Shown in pieces: positions 53,436 to 64,000 of a stretch of 64,000 bases of DNA. Origin of the DNA: Shinisaurus crocodilurus (Eukaryota > Chordata > Lepidosauria > Squamata > Shinisauridae); the NCBI GenBank assembly GCA_021292165.1, contig CM037877.1:205696715-205760714 (forward strand), read 5' to 3'. Under the pieces are notes generated by a model, which had not been told where the DNA came from, ran no database searches, and worked only from the letters and a program-made list of their open reading frames with translations. The translations under genes and the position numbers were made by a program. Position 1 is the stretch's first letter. The number at the start of each line of letters is the position of its first letter.

Positions 53436-54664
53436 TAACCAGAGAAGGAGTAAGAGGGGCAGTGAATGAAGGAAAGTGGTGGTGAAAGAGAGAAGCAGAG
53501 GTGGTGAAAAGCAGGCAGCCGGCTCCGTTGTGTTATTAAGCAGGTCGCCAGGCGGGAGCGCCGTGCCTGCAGGAATGGAGAAGGCTCTTCTCGCTGCTGG
53601 TCCACTCTGGTTGCAGGATGTTTGTTATAGGCAACAAATTGCTAACAGAAGTGAGAATTGTTGTGCTCTAATCAAGGGAGGGCGAGGCTGGCTCTAGCAG
53701 GCCCAGGAGGCTGGAGGGTGTGGAGCAGTCTTCCCCAGTTAGGGAGCCAGCGTGTGGCCCACAGGTTAGAGTTTAGGATAAATAATCTAAAAGGCGAGCG
53801 TTTCCTGTCTCCTGTTTTGGCTGTCACGATCTGGCTGGTTTCATTTACAGCTATTTTCATTCTTTCTTTTTTGCTTTCACGTGGCTATTTCCATCTCATT
53901 AGAAGCCCCCCTTTCCCCCACATCCCACCCCTCTTTGCCTACCCACCGGTGAGATTGCTGGAGGATTCTTCTCTGCACAGCTCTCCCCCTCAGCTTGATT
54001 TATATCATTGAATGGAGTGACCTTTCTTGACCTCGTTTTCATGACAGCAAGAGCACACACGTACAGCTATGAGGAGAGTATGTGTACAGTGTACATACAC
54101 ACACACACACACACACACACCAGGATGTGTGTATTTATCTGCATTGGCACAAATACCTCCAGACACCAGCTGTTCACTCTGAGTAATCATGACCAAATAC
54201 CCCCCACCCCTGCAACCCTTTCATGCAGCACTTCAGACATGATGTTGTACCTGTTTTTCCCCATACTGAGGAGCTCTCTATGTAGGAAAAATATCACATA
54301 AGAACCAGCCAGCACCTAGGCCAGGAGTGCTGAGTCTCAGGCCCTGGCCCAAATCCAGCCCACCCGGGGTCCCAACCGGGCTTTCTAGGGTTCCACGGAT
54401 GGCCACTGCCGATCGATCGTTGGGTGGCTTCCTGGGTCCTTCCTAGGCAGTAGTGCACAAGTATGCAGAAGGCACATAAGGATATTTACCCATCGGCGGC
54501 GCCTATGACGCAAGAGAGACCACCGACTTGACACAGACAAACGTCTGGGAGAAACCCAGAAAATGTGAATGCTTTGAGAGATGTCACCTATGTGACATCT
54601 AAAGCGAAACGGTTCATAGAAGTAAACCAAAAGGCAGTGTATGCCACAATATATGTAGCCGAAG
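52200..54664. other. No gene found; microsatellites
   Basis: Contains (GT)n(GA)n at 53395-53436 and (CA)n at 54091-54121. A hAT-like tract lies at 54319-54440 (GGCCCAAATCCAGCCC). The region 52200-53370 looks single-copy but shows no exon. Confidence 0.45.
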
Positions 54665-54835
54665 GGCTAAAAGACTGAGCTTTGAACTAGAAAGTCCCTG
54701 GTTCAGTTCTTACCTCACTAGGTGGCCCCTTAGGCAAATTCTCATGTCTCAGCTCCAGTCTTCCAACTGGAATATGGGTATAATAATGCTGATTTAGCTT
54801 TACAGGGTTGTTGTAAGGATTATTGAGATAAGGTG
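54665..54835 (+). mobile_element. MIR-type core SINE remnant
   Basis: GGGTATAATAATGCTGATTT and TACAGGGTTGTTGTAAGGAT match the conserved end of MIR-like SINEs. The head has a tRNA-like GGTTCAGTTC. Confidence 0.55.
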
Positions 54836-55015
54836 CAATCCTAAACATGTTTACTCTGAAGCAAATTCCACTGAGTTCAGTGTGATTGAGGCTGCAATCC
54901 GATACCCACCTACTTGGGGGTAAGTCCTGGCTGAACTCAGTGGGGCTTCTGAGTAGGTGCGTGCAAGATTGCACTGTTAACTTCCTGTTGAGTGTGCTTA
55001 GGACTGCAGCCTAAG
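54829..55015. repeat. Two adjacent copies of the short palindromic repeat
   Basis: GGTGCAATCCTAAACATGTT ... and a second unit GGCTGCAATCCGATACCC ... GTGCTTAGGACTGCAGCC, with TCAGTGGGGCTTCTGAGTAG in the second. Confidence 0.6.
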
Positions 55016-55039
55016 ATAAGTACATATACTAAGCATTAT

Positions 55040-55276
55040 TTTATTTATTTATTTATTACATTTATACCCCGCCTTTTTTCCTACAAGGAACCCAAGATGG
55101 CTTACCTCCTCCTCCTCTCCATTTTATCCTCACAATAACCCTGTGAGGTAGGTTAGTCTGAGGGTCAGTGACTGTCCCAAATTCACCCAGTGAGTTTCAT
55201 GGCCGAGCGGGGACTAGAACCCAGATCGCCCGAGTCCCAGTCCAGCACACTCACCACTATGCTACACTGGCTCTCT
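55040..55276 (-). mobile_element. tRNA-derived SINE, minus
   Basis: (TTTA)n, then TTTATACCCCGCC, TCACAATAACCCTGTGAGG, and head CACCACTATGCTACACTGGC. Same family as 4680-4925. Confidence 0.82.
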
Positions 55277-55631
55277 TATTGTCATATGTGAGGTGGGTTA
55301 ATGTGGTATATTCACGTGTGCAGATATGTATGAAGAAAGAGGACAACAGGGAAAGGAATTTAATTGGGCTATACAAGTTCCATGAAGGGAACACACACAC
55401 AGAGTGATTATATTTGTATCTGTTCTCATAATTCATAATAATTTCTCAAAATCCAAGAGTAAAGGTACACCAATGAAATTAAATGCCGCAGTCTGGGTAA
55501 TAGCAGTAGGATGATCAGTTAACCAGTGGAACTCTTTGCCATCAAGGTTAACAGTCTTAGAAGGATTTAAAAAAAAACAAAAAAAAACCCACCCAAACAA
55601 AGCGAAACACAGATGACATAAATGTATTAGA

Positions 55632-55772
55632 GCGCAATCCTATGCATGTTTAGACAGAAAAAAGGCCTACAACTCCCAGCATGCCCCAGCCAGCCATGCT
55701 GTCCCCATGGCTGGCTGTGGAATACTGAGGGCTGTAGGTCTTTTTTCTGTCTAAACATGCATAGGATTGCGC
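55632..55772. mobile_element. Near-perfect palindromic MITE, 141 bp
   Basis: The first 33 bases (GCGCAATCCTATGCATGTTT then AGACAGAAAAAAG) are exactly complementary to the last 33. The inner arms are the CTCCCAGCATGCC type. Confidence 0.88.
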
Positions 55773-55775
55773 CTT

Positions 55776-57185
55776 TGGCTCTACCTTTTCACACCTGGGG
55801 TGCCAGGCTTCCTTTTATCCACCTCCTCTGGAAGGGGGTGTTATGGAAGCATTGCCCCCTCCCCAGGTACAGCCATACAGCAATCCCTTTGTGCCCCCAT
55901 CTTGGAAAGTTGCCTCTCCTCTGATCCCCTCCCTGGGAAGCCCATGTGGGTGTGTGGGTCTGCCAGGCAGCCTGTCTGAGCCGCTTCGTTAAGAACAATA
56001 AACACATTCCTAAATGGAAGGATATTCTTTTAAATCTGACTTCTGCTGCCTGCCAGGGAAATGCAAACAGCCCAGCGGAGCTCACCTCCTGTCCCCCCCC
56101 TGCAGCCCCCCCCCCGCTTCGTGTCTTTCTTGAAACCTGATCTCCTTCACTTTGGCGCAGCCGAACTGTGTGGCCTCTGAGTGCACCTTAGCCCCTGACC
56201 CTGTCTGGGCCCTCCTGTCCTTTTCCTGACACATGCCACTGCGGTGTGCTCGCCCAAGCGCACTTACCGCTTGAACGTCCTCCAGGAAGCTTGCTTCGTC
56301 ATGCTATGTCCACCCACGCCTCGCCGGGATTGGGCATTCCCCCACGGACGACGTGAATCATGTCCCTCGGCCCCGTCAGTGCACATGCTCATCTGTGGAG
56401 ACGCTAATCTTGCTGCTTGCTACCTCATCTAATACATATCTCTACTGATTGTGCCACACTCTTGTAGCACGTACGCCCCCTTGAATTCTGTGTTAGTTAC
56501 CACCCCCTGATTCTATACTCACAACGAATGACTGTGGATTGGAATTGCCACTCCACTTGCAAGCATGCATTTGAAAGAATAGGGGAGGGGGAGGAATCCA
56601 GCTGGATATTATGCAGAGTTGTCCCCTTCTAAAGAGGGGGTTGAGCAGTCACTGAAATAATCTTTCCCATGTGCTTGTCAGGCTCTTGTACTCCAATATC
56701 CCAACAGGCTGTAAAGAAGCAAAGCACGAATGTGTGGGGCAGGTGGTACATGGTGTTGCACATACAGGCTTCATTGCTACACATGGCCAGTGATTCCATG
56801 TGTGGTGGTGTATATGACATAGATGGTCATGTGGGTACAACAATCCTGCTAATCCATGTGGGCTAGCAGCAATCAGAATGGGAATTGTTTCCTCTACTGT
56901 GTGGATTTGGGGTAAACACTCACCTAGAAATTCACTGATTTAGAACACCAAACACCGGCAAACCTATTCATGTGGGCTTACTCAGGTTAGACTATATTTT
57001 AGGTTTGGATGGACAAGGGTTCAGTTCTTGTAGTCCAGAAGTCTAGCTTTTATTGAGAAAGTTCATCTGGAGTACCAGCCCGGAATTAATCATAAATGAG
57101 TCTTCAGCTAGACTGCCAGCCTGGTATTTTGGACTGATGCTCATGCTTTGCTACATCCAAGATGAATCCCAGAGTTTCAACCATA
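55776..57185. other. No recognised gene
   Basis: GC-richer stretch at 56060-56400 with Pro-rich frames but no splice-bounded exon. I see no repeat signature. Confidence 0.45.
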
Positions 57186-57187
57186 GG

Positions 57188-57260
57188 TTGGCAGCATTTT
57201 CTCTATTAACATTTGAAGGGTATTTGTGTACCTCAAAACACACAGTAAACACACCATCAG
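57188..57260 (+). repeat. Direct repeat left of the Gypsy fragment
   Basis: GGCAGCATTTTCTCTATTAA ... TTGAAGGGTATTTGTGTACC is a diverged match of 57641-57710 (GGCAGCACTTTTGGTAACCA ... TTGAAGGGCATTTGCATATC). Confidence 0.5.
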
Positions 57261-57379
57261 GAACTATGATCTTCTGGTGCTCCTGGGTGCTTGTTTACCA
57301 TATGTTCTGAGAAATGTAAATACAAATGTTTCAGAATATACATGGTGGACCTACAGTAAAAACAGGGAACTTGTTGCTG

Positions 57380-57594
57380 TTGTTGCTGCAGCTGCTGGGG
57401 TGATTGCTGGCTTCTACTGGCCAATGGTGGCCAATGAAGTGAAGAAATATTGCCAGATCTGCGACATATGCCAGCGGGTGGGACATAACCGAGACCACCC
57501 CAAAGCCTTATTGCAACCACTGCCCGTGGTGAGCACCCCATTCGAGCGGGTGGGGATGGACATCGTGGGGCCTAACGTATTCATTAGCCCTTAG
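57380..57594 (+). pseudogene. Ty3/Gypsy integrase fragment
   Basis: GFYWPMVANEVKKYCQICDI, then CQRVGHNRD and PFERVGMDIVGP, match the zinc-binding region and the start of the catalytic core of Gypsy-type integrases (first Asp of D-D-E in MDIVGP). The Cys pair C-x2-C is kept, but the upstream His pair is replaced by an alanine-rich stretch, and a stop follows at once. No LTR or other pol part is adjacent. Confidence 0.8.
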
Positions 57595-57889
57595 GAGGAG
57601 CTTGGATTCTCAGGGCAGGTTCACATATTACAGCAAAAGGCAGCACTTTTGGTAACCATTGAAGGGCATTTGCATATCTGAAAAAACATATGGTAAACAG
57701 TACACATTTTTGGTAACTGCACATATGGGAGCCTCAGCCAATCATGGCGCCCAGAGGCAAGCTTATTGCATTTTTATTCTATTATATTACACTGTTTAAC
57801 CCATTTCTATACCACCCTCCATCAAATCAGATTCCAAGGTAGTGTACAACAATATAGATAAATTATTTGAAGCCTAATACCAAGGTTGG

Positions 57890-57990
57890 GGAACATGCGG
57901 CACTCCAGATGTTGTTGGACTGCAAAGCCCATCAGCCCTAGCCAGCTGCGATGAATGATGGGAGTTGCAGTCTAACAACATTTGGGCCCC
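57890..57990. mobile_element. Palindromic MITE
   Basis: CTCCAGATGTTGTTGGACTG against CAGTCTAACAACATTTGGG, centre GCCCTAGCCAGCTGCGATG. Confidence 0.65.
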
Positions 57991-58523
57991 CCCATATTCC
58001 CATCCCTAAATACAAAGACACGAACATTAACCATCATGATGTTAAAAACAAGCAGATAAAAATAACAAGGCAGACTGAGAGATTATACACTGAGAAAGCC
58101 TCCCCCTTTGAGATTACATAATGCATTTTGATAAGGAAGGCCCTTGGAGGAAGGCTCTTGGAGTAGTAGCCCTCCTGATGCTGTTGAAGTCCAACTCCCC
58201 TCAGCCTCAGCCAGCATGGCCCATGGTCTGGGATGATGGGAGTTGCAGTTTAACAGCACCTGGAGGGCCACAGACTCTCTACCCCTGGAGTATGGCCTCA
58301 GTGGAAGAACCTAAGTCATGGGCAGAATGAAATGAGAAGAGGCACTCCTTCTGCGCATTTCCAGATAAATCAGTGCCCTTCCAGTGTTACAGGAAAGACA
58401 TGTGGTCAACCTGTGATGGAAATGTGGGAAGTATTTTTTTCCTATAATTTGTGAAGTGGCTTTCCACTGAACCTTGGACACCTGATTGGTCTGCTTCTCA
58501 GGGCTGATCCACACAATTTTAGG

Positions 58524-58910
58524 GTGGCCATGTGTTCTATTTTACAGAGGACACTCCTCTGTTTGAAGACATCCTCTATTTGAAGGGCTATCCAGTCCAA
58601 GTGCAGTTTAAAGATAAAGGACCACAAAAAGGGAGAGCAATGCAGGGTCCTTGAAGTTGCCCATCAACCGTTAGCAGTACCCAGACAGCAGACTGAGCAG
58701 GCATACCGGTCACTCGGCCACACTCTTCCCCACAACAGTGAGATGTATTGTATCTCTGTTTAAATTCTAGTAATTATCTCTAAATGTGCATCTATACCTA
58801 TACAATTAGCATATGCAAATGTTATGCAAATCTGTTCTCTTTTGTCCTGTTTTTTTGCTGATGCATTTCTTCTTTTTCAGCGATGTGGAAGATCATGTGC
58901 CACCCTAACA
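58524..58910. mobile_element. Non-autonomous DNA transposon (GTTCTATTTTACAGAGGAC family)
   Basis: Ends TAGGGTGGCCATGTG and CATGTGCCACCCTA, an inverted pair. The interior is shared with 29690-30033. CCTCTATTTGAAGGGCTAT is a good landmark. Confidence 0.7.
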
Positions 58911-58934
58911 GCTCTTCTAATATAGTGAGATATA

Positions 58935-59281
58935 GGGGCTGTTTGCACGACAAGACAGCTTGGTGTGGGCTGCTGTGATGCTGCGTTGTGTGCGGGGCAC
59001 ATGTGGCCGCCAATTTTGCATATCCACCCCCTGCTCGGGGGTTGTTGTGCCATGCTAACCTGGCAAGTGTGAGTTATGCGAGAGTCAAACAACCCTCGCA
59101 TGACTCACAGCCTGTTTTAGGGTTATGCGAAGGTTGCTTAACCCACGTTCACCGGGTCCAGATGACATGACAACCCCTCGAGTGGGGGTTGCATATGCAA
59201 CCTGGCACCCGCAAGCACCACAACTCATCATGGGTCAAATAACCTACGACATGCTGTGGTGTGTCATCCGAATCTGACCAG
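58935..59281. mobile_element. Probable MITE with GACATGACAACCC interior
   Basis: Repeated words (GGGTTGTTGTGCC, GGGTTGCATATGCAACC, CAAACAACCCTCGCATGA) in both orientations suggest a foldback-like DNA element. The ends are only weakly inverted. Confidence 0.4.
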
Positions 59282-59284
59282 TAT

Positions 59285-60122
59285 CTGGATTACTATTGCT
59301 AGGCATATGTGGTAAGCAGTGAACCGTGCTGAAGTTGTTGTGGTTGATTCATCAACCCACCCCATTTTTGGCCTATGCCTGGTTAGCCCATGTGAAATAT
59401 GACATGTTAAATATGCTCGTGCAAAATCAGAGGGAAAGGTACTCCACAGAAAACCAACCAACATTGTGTCATTGTTGGCTTATTTCCGTTGTATCCATGC
59501 ATTTTGAATGGCTCCTTATTTCATTATAAATAGTACAGAGCTTGCACTCTCATTTTTATACAATTGGGGTCTCATGCCTTGATTTGTGGTGCTAAATACA
59601 CATACAGAGCGCTAGATCTTATTTTCAGTGAAACCAAGCACTCATGATCAAGACCAATATTGGACTGGTAGGCCCAATCCAATAGCCGCTTGTGGTCCAG
59701 GGAAAGATTCTTGCAAACTATTTTTGGCTTTGAAATAATCTTAAATGTGCAGCTTAATATATATGGACAAGGAAGTCTGTGGATATGTTTATGTTTTCAG
59801 GATTTGGAGGCAGCGTGAGAAACATCTCCCAATAGTTTCCCCAAAACACTGCAAATCCACCTACCCTTTCTCTTGGCCCTTTGAAGAGAATTGTCCTCAA
59901 TAAGCAGTCCCATACGTTGATGTTTTACACAAAACTGTTTGCCATCTGTCAATGCCAAATATAAGGCAATGGTTTCATTTAAGCCACTAATGAGCAGTAA
60001 TAATTTTATAAATTGCTTGATTGGAATAATAAAGTATAACTGTTCAGCAAAGACTAAATCAGTGTATGCCTAATAAGTACATTTAGGTTACAAACCTGTG
60101 CAAGACTAACTTATTATTATTA
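59285..60122. other. Nothing recognised
   Basis: AT-rich sequence with no exon or repeat signature. Confidence 0.45.
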
Positions 60123-60123
60123 A

Positions 60124-60217
60124 GGCTTCAGTCGTAAACAGACTTTCCTGGTAGTAAGTACTATTGAACTCAATGGGGCTTACTTCTGAGTAGACATATA
60201 CAGTATAGGATTGCACT
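60124..60217. repeat. Short palindromic repeat (GCAATCC family)
   Basis: GCTTCAGTCGTAAACAGACT ... AACTCAATGGGGCTTACTTC ... ATAGGATTGCACTG. Confidence 0.65.
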
Positions 60218-60232
60218 GTAAGTCACTTTGGG

Positions 60233-60360
60233 TACAATCCTATGCAGGTTTAGACAGAAAAAAAGTCCTACAACTCCCAGCATTCCTCAGCAAGCATGGC
60301 TGGCTGGGGAATGCTGGGAGTTATGGGACTTTTTTCTATCTAAACATGCATAGGATTGCA
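60233..60360. mobile_element. Palindromic MITE, sister of 55632-55772
   Basis: TACAATCCTATGCAGGTTTA ... CTATCTAAACATGCATAGGA. It has the same fused ends and CTCCCAGCATTCC inner arms. Confidence 0.82.
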
Positions 60361-60366
60361 CTCTTT

Positions 60367-60541
60367 ATTATTTCATATCCCACTAGGATGAGATGTATTC
60401 TATTTCTGTTTAAATTACAGTGCTTAATTCCAAAATTGTCATATATACATATAAGCATATGCCAAATGTATGCAAATTTCTGCCTTCTTTTTTTGGTGGT
60501 GTATTTCCTCTTTTTGGCTGATGCGTAAGTGGGCACCCTAC
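60367..60541. mobile_element. Partial copy of the 58524-58910 transposon family
   Basis: TGAGATGTATTCTATTTCTG, AAGCATATGCCAAATGTATG and the end GTGGGCACCCTA. The left half is missing. Confidence 0.6.
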
Positions 60542-60984
60542 TCAAGTAGCTTTGCCCTACCACTTCCCGGTATGATTGCTCACAGCCCTTCCCTGTGCTT
60601 ATATAAACCTACTTCCTCTTCTCGTTAGCAGACAGTAGTCTTCATTTGTGTTGAATGAATGCACACGAGGGGAAACGGCATCCGAGTGGCAGGGTCCTCC
60701 CCCAACCTGTGCACATTCATCATGGCTATTGGCCATGATTGACGGGAGTTGGAGGCCAACATATCTGGAGGCCAGTGGGTTAGGAAAGGCTGCATGAGAA
60801 CATACGCAGAGAGCTTGTATAGCTGTAGGCCAGGGGAATTTAAATGGCTAAGACGTTTTGGATGAGAACCCAGCATTCCTGACCATTGACCATGCTGGCT
60901 GGGGCTTATGGGAATTGAAGTCCAAAACATCTGGCGGGCACGAGGGTCGGGGAGGCTGACCTAAGGGCATAGAAAGGAGCACAA

Positions 60985-61199
60985 GCAGCTGTGTCATACC
61001 AGTTCAGACTGTTTGTCCATCTAACCAAGTATGGTCTTTTCTGGCAGGCAGAGGTTGTCCAGTGTCCAGGTATCAGGCAGAGGGTGTTTCTCTCCACCTG
61101 CTAAGGATCCTCCCCCTTTAAACTGGAGATGCCAAGGATTGCAGCTGGGAGCATCTGCATGCAAAGTATGTGCTCGACAACTGAGCTATGGTCTGTCCA
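60985..61199 (-). mobile_element. Sauria-type tRNA SINE, diverged, minus
   Basis: CCAGTTCAGACTGTTTGTCC at the left (tail side) and GCATCTGCATGCAAAGTATG with AACTGAGCTATGG at the right (head side). Confidence 0.65.
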
Positions 61200-61202
61200 C
61201 GG

Positions 61203-62156
61203 GCGTAATTTAAGTTCTCCTGCCTTAAATATCACCATCATTCTATGGTGGGGTGGCAAACCTCTTTCAGCCCGAGGGCCAAATTCAGTTCTGGAGAAGC
61301 TCTCAGGGGCAGCATTCTAGTGGTGGGCGTGGCTGAAGGCAAAAGGGGGCAGGGCCAAAGGCAAAAGGGGAGGGACAAAAATACCAGCATATATTTTAGT
61401 TTAAAGCTCTGACTGCCGGTCACTAAGCTTTAGGAGAGGCATCTTGACCTTTTAGAATGGGGAAAATCCACACAAAATGTGGGAAACCACCAAACAAAAG
61501 CAGTAAGTGATGTGGGAAAGGGGGCGTGGGCATCTGGCGAACCCTGGAGTGCCAGATTGGGAGCCCAGGTGGGCTGGATCAGGACCCTGGGCCTGAGGGG
61601 TCCCCCCCCCATTCTATGGGGTCCAAGCCTCATTGTGCCATTGGCCATTTTGAAAATCACCTTTGTACTTGTTTCTTTAGGTATATTTCCCCCCAATAGC
61701 CATGTGAGGGGAACCCAATCTATATTTTCACTTTCCTATATGAAAGCACAGCATGGAGAATTAGTTCCAGACCTAATCTATGATGATGAGGCATGTCAGC
61801 GATCACTTTGAGGCAGTGCCTGCACATTCTGTGTTCTGGGCCACTGCGTGAGGCTACTACAGCTGCTGTGCCTTCTGCTGCTGCTCCTCTGGTCCTCTTC
61901 CCTCCCTGTTGTTGGGCACAATGACAATCCTGCCACAGCAGGCTGAGGAGGGCAGATAATTTAAAGGACTGGCAGAGGCAGGAGGCAGGAGGCAGGAGAT
62001 GGAGGAGACGCAGCACCCACAGTGGTTCACCATCTCTGGGCTGCCCTGTCTTGGGCAAAGAAGTCTTTGGGGAAATCCACAGCATCATCTTTGACAATCA
62101 AAATACTGTTGGGTAGCAGCGGCAGGGCTGATTATGGGGACATTTTGCATCTGGGT
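61203..62156. other. Probable hAT-like MITE tract, otherwise unrecognised
   Basis: GGTGGCAAACCTCTTTCAGC and GAGGGCCAAATTCAGTTCTG near 61250 have the wording of hAT-type MITEs. I could not fix the right end. No gene. Confidence 0.35.
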
Positions 62157-62312
62157 ACATAGAATCATAGAACAGTAGAGTTGAAAGGGGCCTATAAGGC
62201 CATCGAGTACAGCCCCCTGCTCAATGCAGGAGAACAGATGTGGGCAGCCCAGGCAGTCACCCATCCAAGCACTGACCCCGCTCATACCTGCTTAGCTTCA
62301 GCATGCATGTGG
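62157..62312 (-). mobile_element. 5S-headed SINE, diverged, minus
   Basis: AGAATCATAGAACAGTAGAG tail, CCATCGAGTACAGCCCCCTG, then CACCCATCCAAGCACTGACC and CTGCTTAGCTTCAGCATG from the 5S half. It has a longer middle than the copies near 8 kb. Confidence 0.7.
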
Positions 62313-62929
62313 CCTGCATTATGTGCTCTCGACGCCACAAAATTCACCTGTAAATCTATTCAGAAGGATTTTAGATAACTCTTGCATTTTGGTCCCTCCA
62401 CCCCCAGAAGATCTGGCTAAGCTCTAGGTCAGGCACACAGCAGTGTAGAGGGAAAAAAAAAGCATTAGTGTTAAATGAAGGGCTCATACCTAACTGTGGG
62501 GTGGGGACCAAAAACAAACAAATGCAGTGATTCTCTCCCCCCAAATGCAACTGGAATAAGCTATACGTGTCAAAGAAAAGCATGCCTGCCTGCTCAATCA
62601 TCATTCCAGGGGCAGACTCCTTGTTTTCTCTTGGTATGGCTGACTACTTTTACAGCCGGATTCACTACCCAAATTAGATGGAACTAAGTTCTAATTCCCA
62701 CTATGCACCACTGCTGCACAGAATGAACGTGTGTGTGGTGTGGGGAATCAGCCATGTCACATGAACTGGCCATGAGAAACACTGATTGCCACTTTGCACT
62801 CCATGAGGTGAGGCAGGAAAATCGACATGGATATGGGCCTCTGGTGGCCATCTAGCACCCACACACTGTTGCTCACAGAAGGAGAAAAGCTTCTGTCAAC
62901 TGAAAAGAATAAGCTCAGCTTATCCCAAG

Positions 62930-62974
62930 AGAGAGAGAGAGAGAGAGAGTGAGAGAGAGAGAGAGAGAGAGAGA
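62930..62974. repeat. (GA)n microsatellite
   Basis: About 22 GA units, broken once by GT. Confidence 0.95.
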
Positions 62975-64000
62975 ATTGGGCACCTAACAATAAAAATAAA
63001 AAGGAACACATTTACAAAATGGTAAATATAGTCCCTACCCCGAATCTATAGAGAAATGCATAGCCTCCTATTCCAAAATCAAAACATTTTATTTGGTGCT
63101 GTGGATAAGAGATTTTTCTAGGCTGAGGATAAGAGGCCATACAGAATTCTCTGACACATTAGGATAGATAGATTTGTTGTGGTTCTTAGCATCATATTTT
63201 ATGTTCTTTGCTTTGATTCCCCGTGATCAGCTTCCATAGGCCTCTCTGTTCATGTAGTTGTGCGCTTTCTCCCTAGCAGTATCATTTATCCTTAGCTGTG
63301 TCTCAGATTCCTGAAGGTTTTTTTTTTTTAAAAAAGCAAAAATCATCAAGGTTGAACGTAGGATACTTAATGTCACAGAAGGCCCTCTTTTTGTGTGTCA
63401 CCATGGCAGTGAATGCATCACTCCCTATTCCACTCTCATCATTGCACACCGTCGTACACTTGTCAGGGCCCATTCTTTCCTTCTGCAGTGGCACAATGTG
63501 CTTGCAAGAATTCTTCTCTTCCCGACACTCGGCTCCACCTTGTTGTAAATTCTGATGGTGAAAACATTATTCAGTGTCCTTAAAGTTCTTCTTCCATTGA
63601 AAAGGGGATTTGAAAAAATATTTTAAAAAGTGGAATTAATGTGATTCTAATGTGTTTCTTTTTGATCTTTAGGGGATTGTACACTGATGATCCCTAATTC
63701 TGAAATGATTCTCTTTTTAATTGTTTTAAAATGCTTTCATGAGCGGGAAAGAAATTGTCCTACTTCTTTGGCACATCTTTAACCTTTAAGTACCGCCTGG
63801 AAATTTTTTTATTTAAAATATATTATACATTTTTAAACAGGGTGCTTTTGACAGGTCAGTTTCAATCCTCTCTCTCTTTTGCTTTTTCTTATGCTGTGTT
63901 GGAATAAGACAATTTTGTAGCTTGGATTTTTTTGACAGTTAAATTGCAATGTAGGCAGAGAGTGGAATAGGGATCCTGTCTCTTTAACTCTGTAACTAGA
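62975..64000. other. No gene established; one exon-like open stretch on minus
   Basis: Minus 63330-63555 reads open with a Cys-rich translation (ECREEKNSC, KCTTVCNDESG, AFCDIKYP). It is not recognised, lacks a clear family match and has no convincing splice partners in the window. Confidence 0.35.

Noticed and set aside
31330..64000. A further TREM-family gene (such as TREML2) to the right of TREM2
   Set aside because: I searched for minus-strand V exons by the WCK/YxC wording and its complement and found none beyond 29493.

Overview
This window is vertebrate nuclear DNA, most likely from a lizard or other squamate reptile. Three intron-containing genes carry vertebrate splice signals. The rest is dense with tRNA-derived SINEs of the Sauria type, L2-like and CR1 LINE ends, a 5S-rRNA-headed SINE, many short palindromic DNA transposons and a Helitron. 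No species can be named from the sequence alone.

Genes occupy the left half. RPL10A (plus strand, 942-4099) has five coding exons in the window. Its first exon (ATG AG) lies off the left edge, and the polyA signal sits two bases after the stop. On the minus strand follow two immune receptor genes that I assembled exon by exon from splice sites, phase and homology. The first is a TREML1-like receptor (7510-17910, 7 exons, 431 residues). It has a signal peptide, two tandem V-type Ig exons, a stalk, a neutral transmembrane segment and a tail with three tyrosine motifs. The second is TREM2 (21953-31329, 5 exons, 221 residues), with a canonical V domain and a transmembrane lysine of the kind that recruits DAP12. 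Human TREML1 and TREM2 are also neighbours on one strand, so the pair is conserved. It probably sets an inhibitory receptor beside an activating one in myeloid cells or thrombocytes.

The unusual biology is in the TREML1-like gene. Both V domains keep the B-strand cysteine but carry Phe in place of the F-strand cysteine (YWFG instead of YWCG), and both gain a cysteine at the start of the E strand. Shared introns and flanks show that the two V exons arose by tandem duplication.

The right half (about 31-64 kb) is almost all repeats. It holds an L2-like LINE (minus, 38.99-41.87 kb), a second LINE with a C-terminal zinc-finger motif and a 55-bp target duplication (plus, 42.77-45.12 kb), and a 3' fragment of that same LINE at 38.64 kb. 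There is also a complete non-autonomous LTR retrotransposon (46756-51291) with a 5-bp target duplication, primer site and polypurine tract. A decayed Ty3/Gypsy integrase piece lies at 57.4 kb. I found no convincing host gene between 31.4 and 64 kb.
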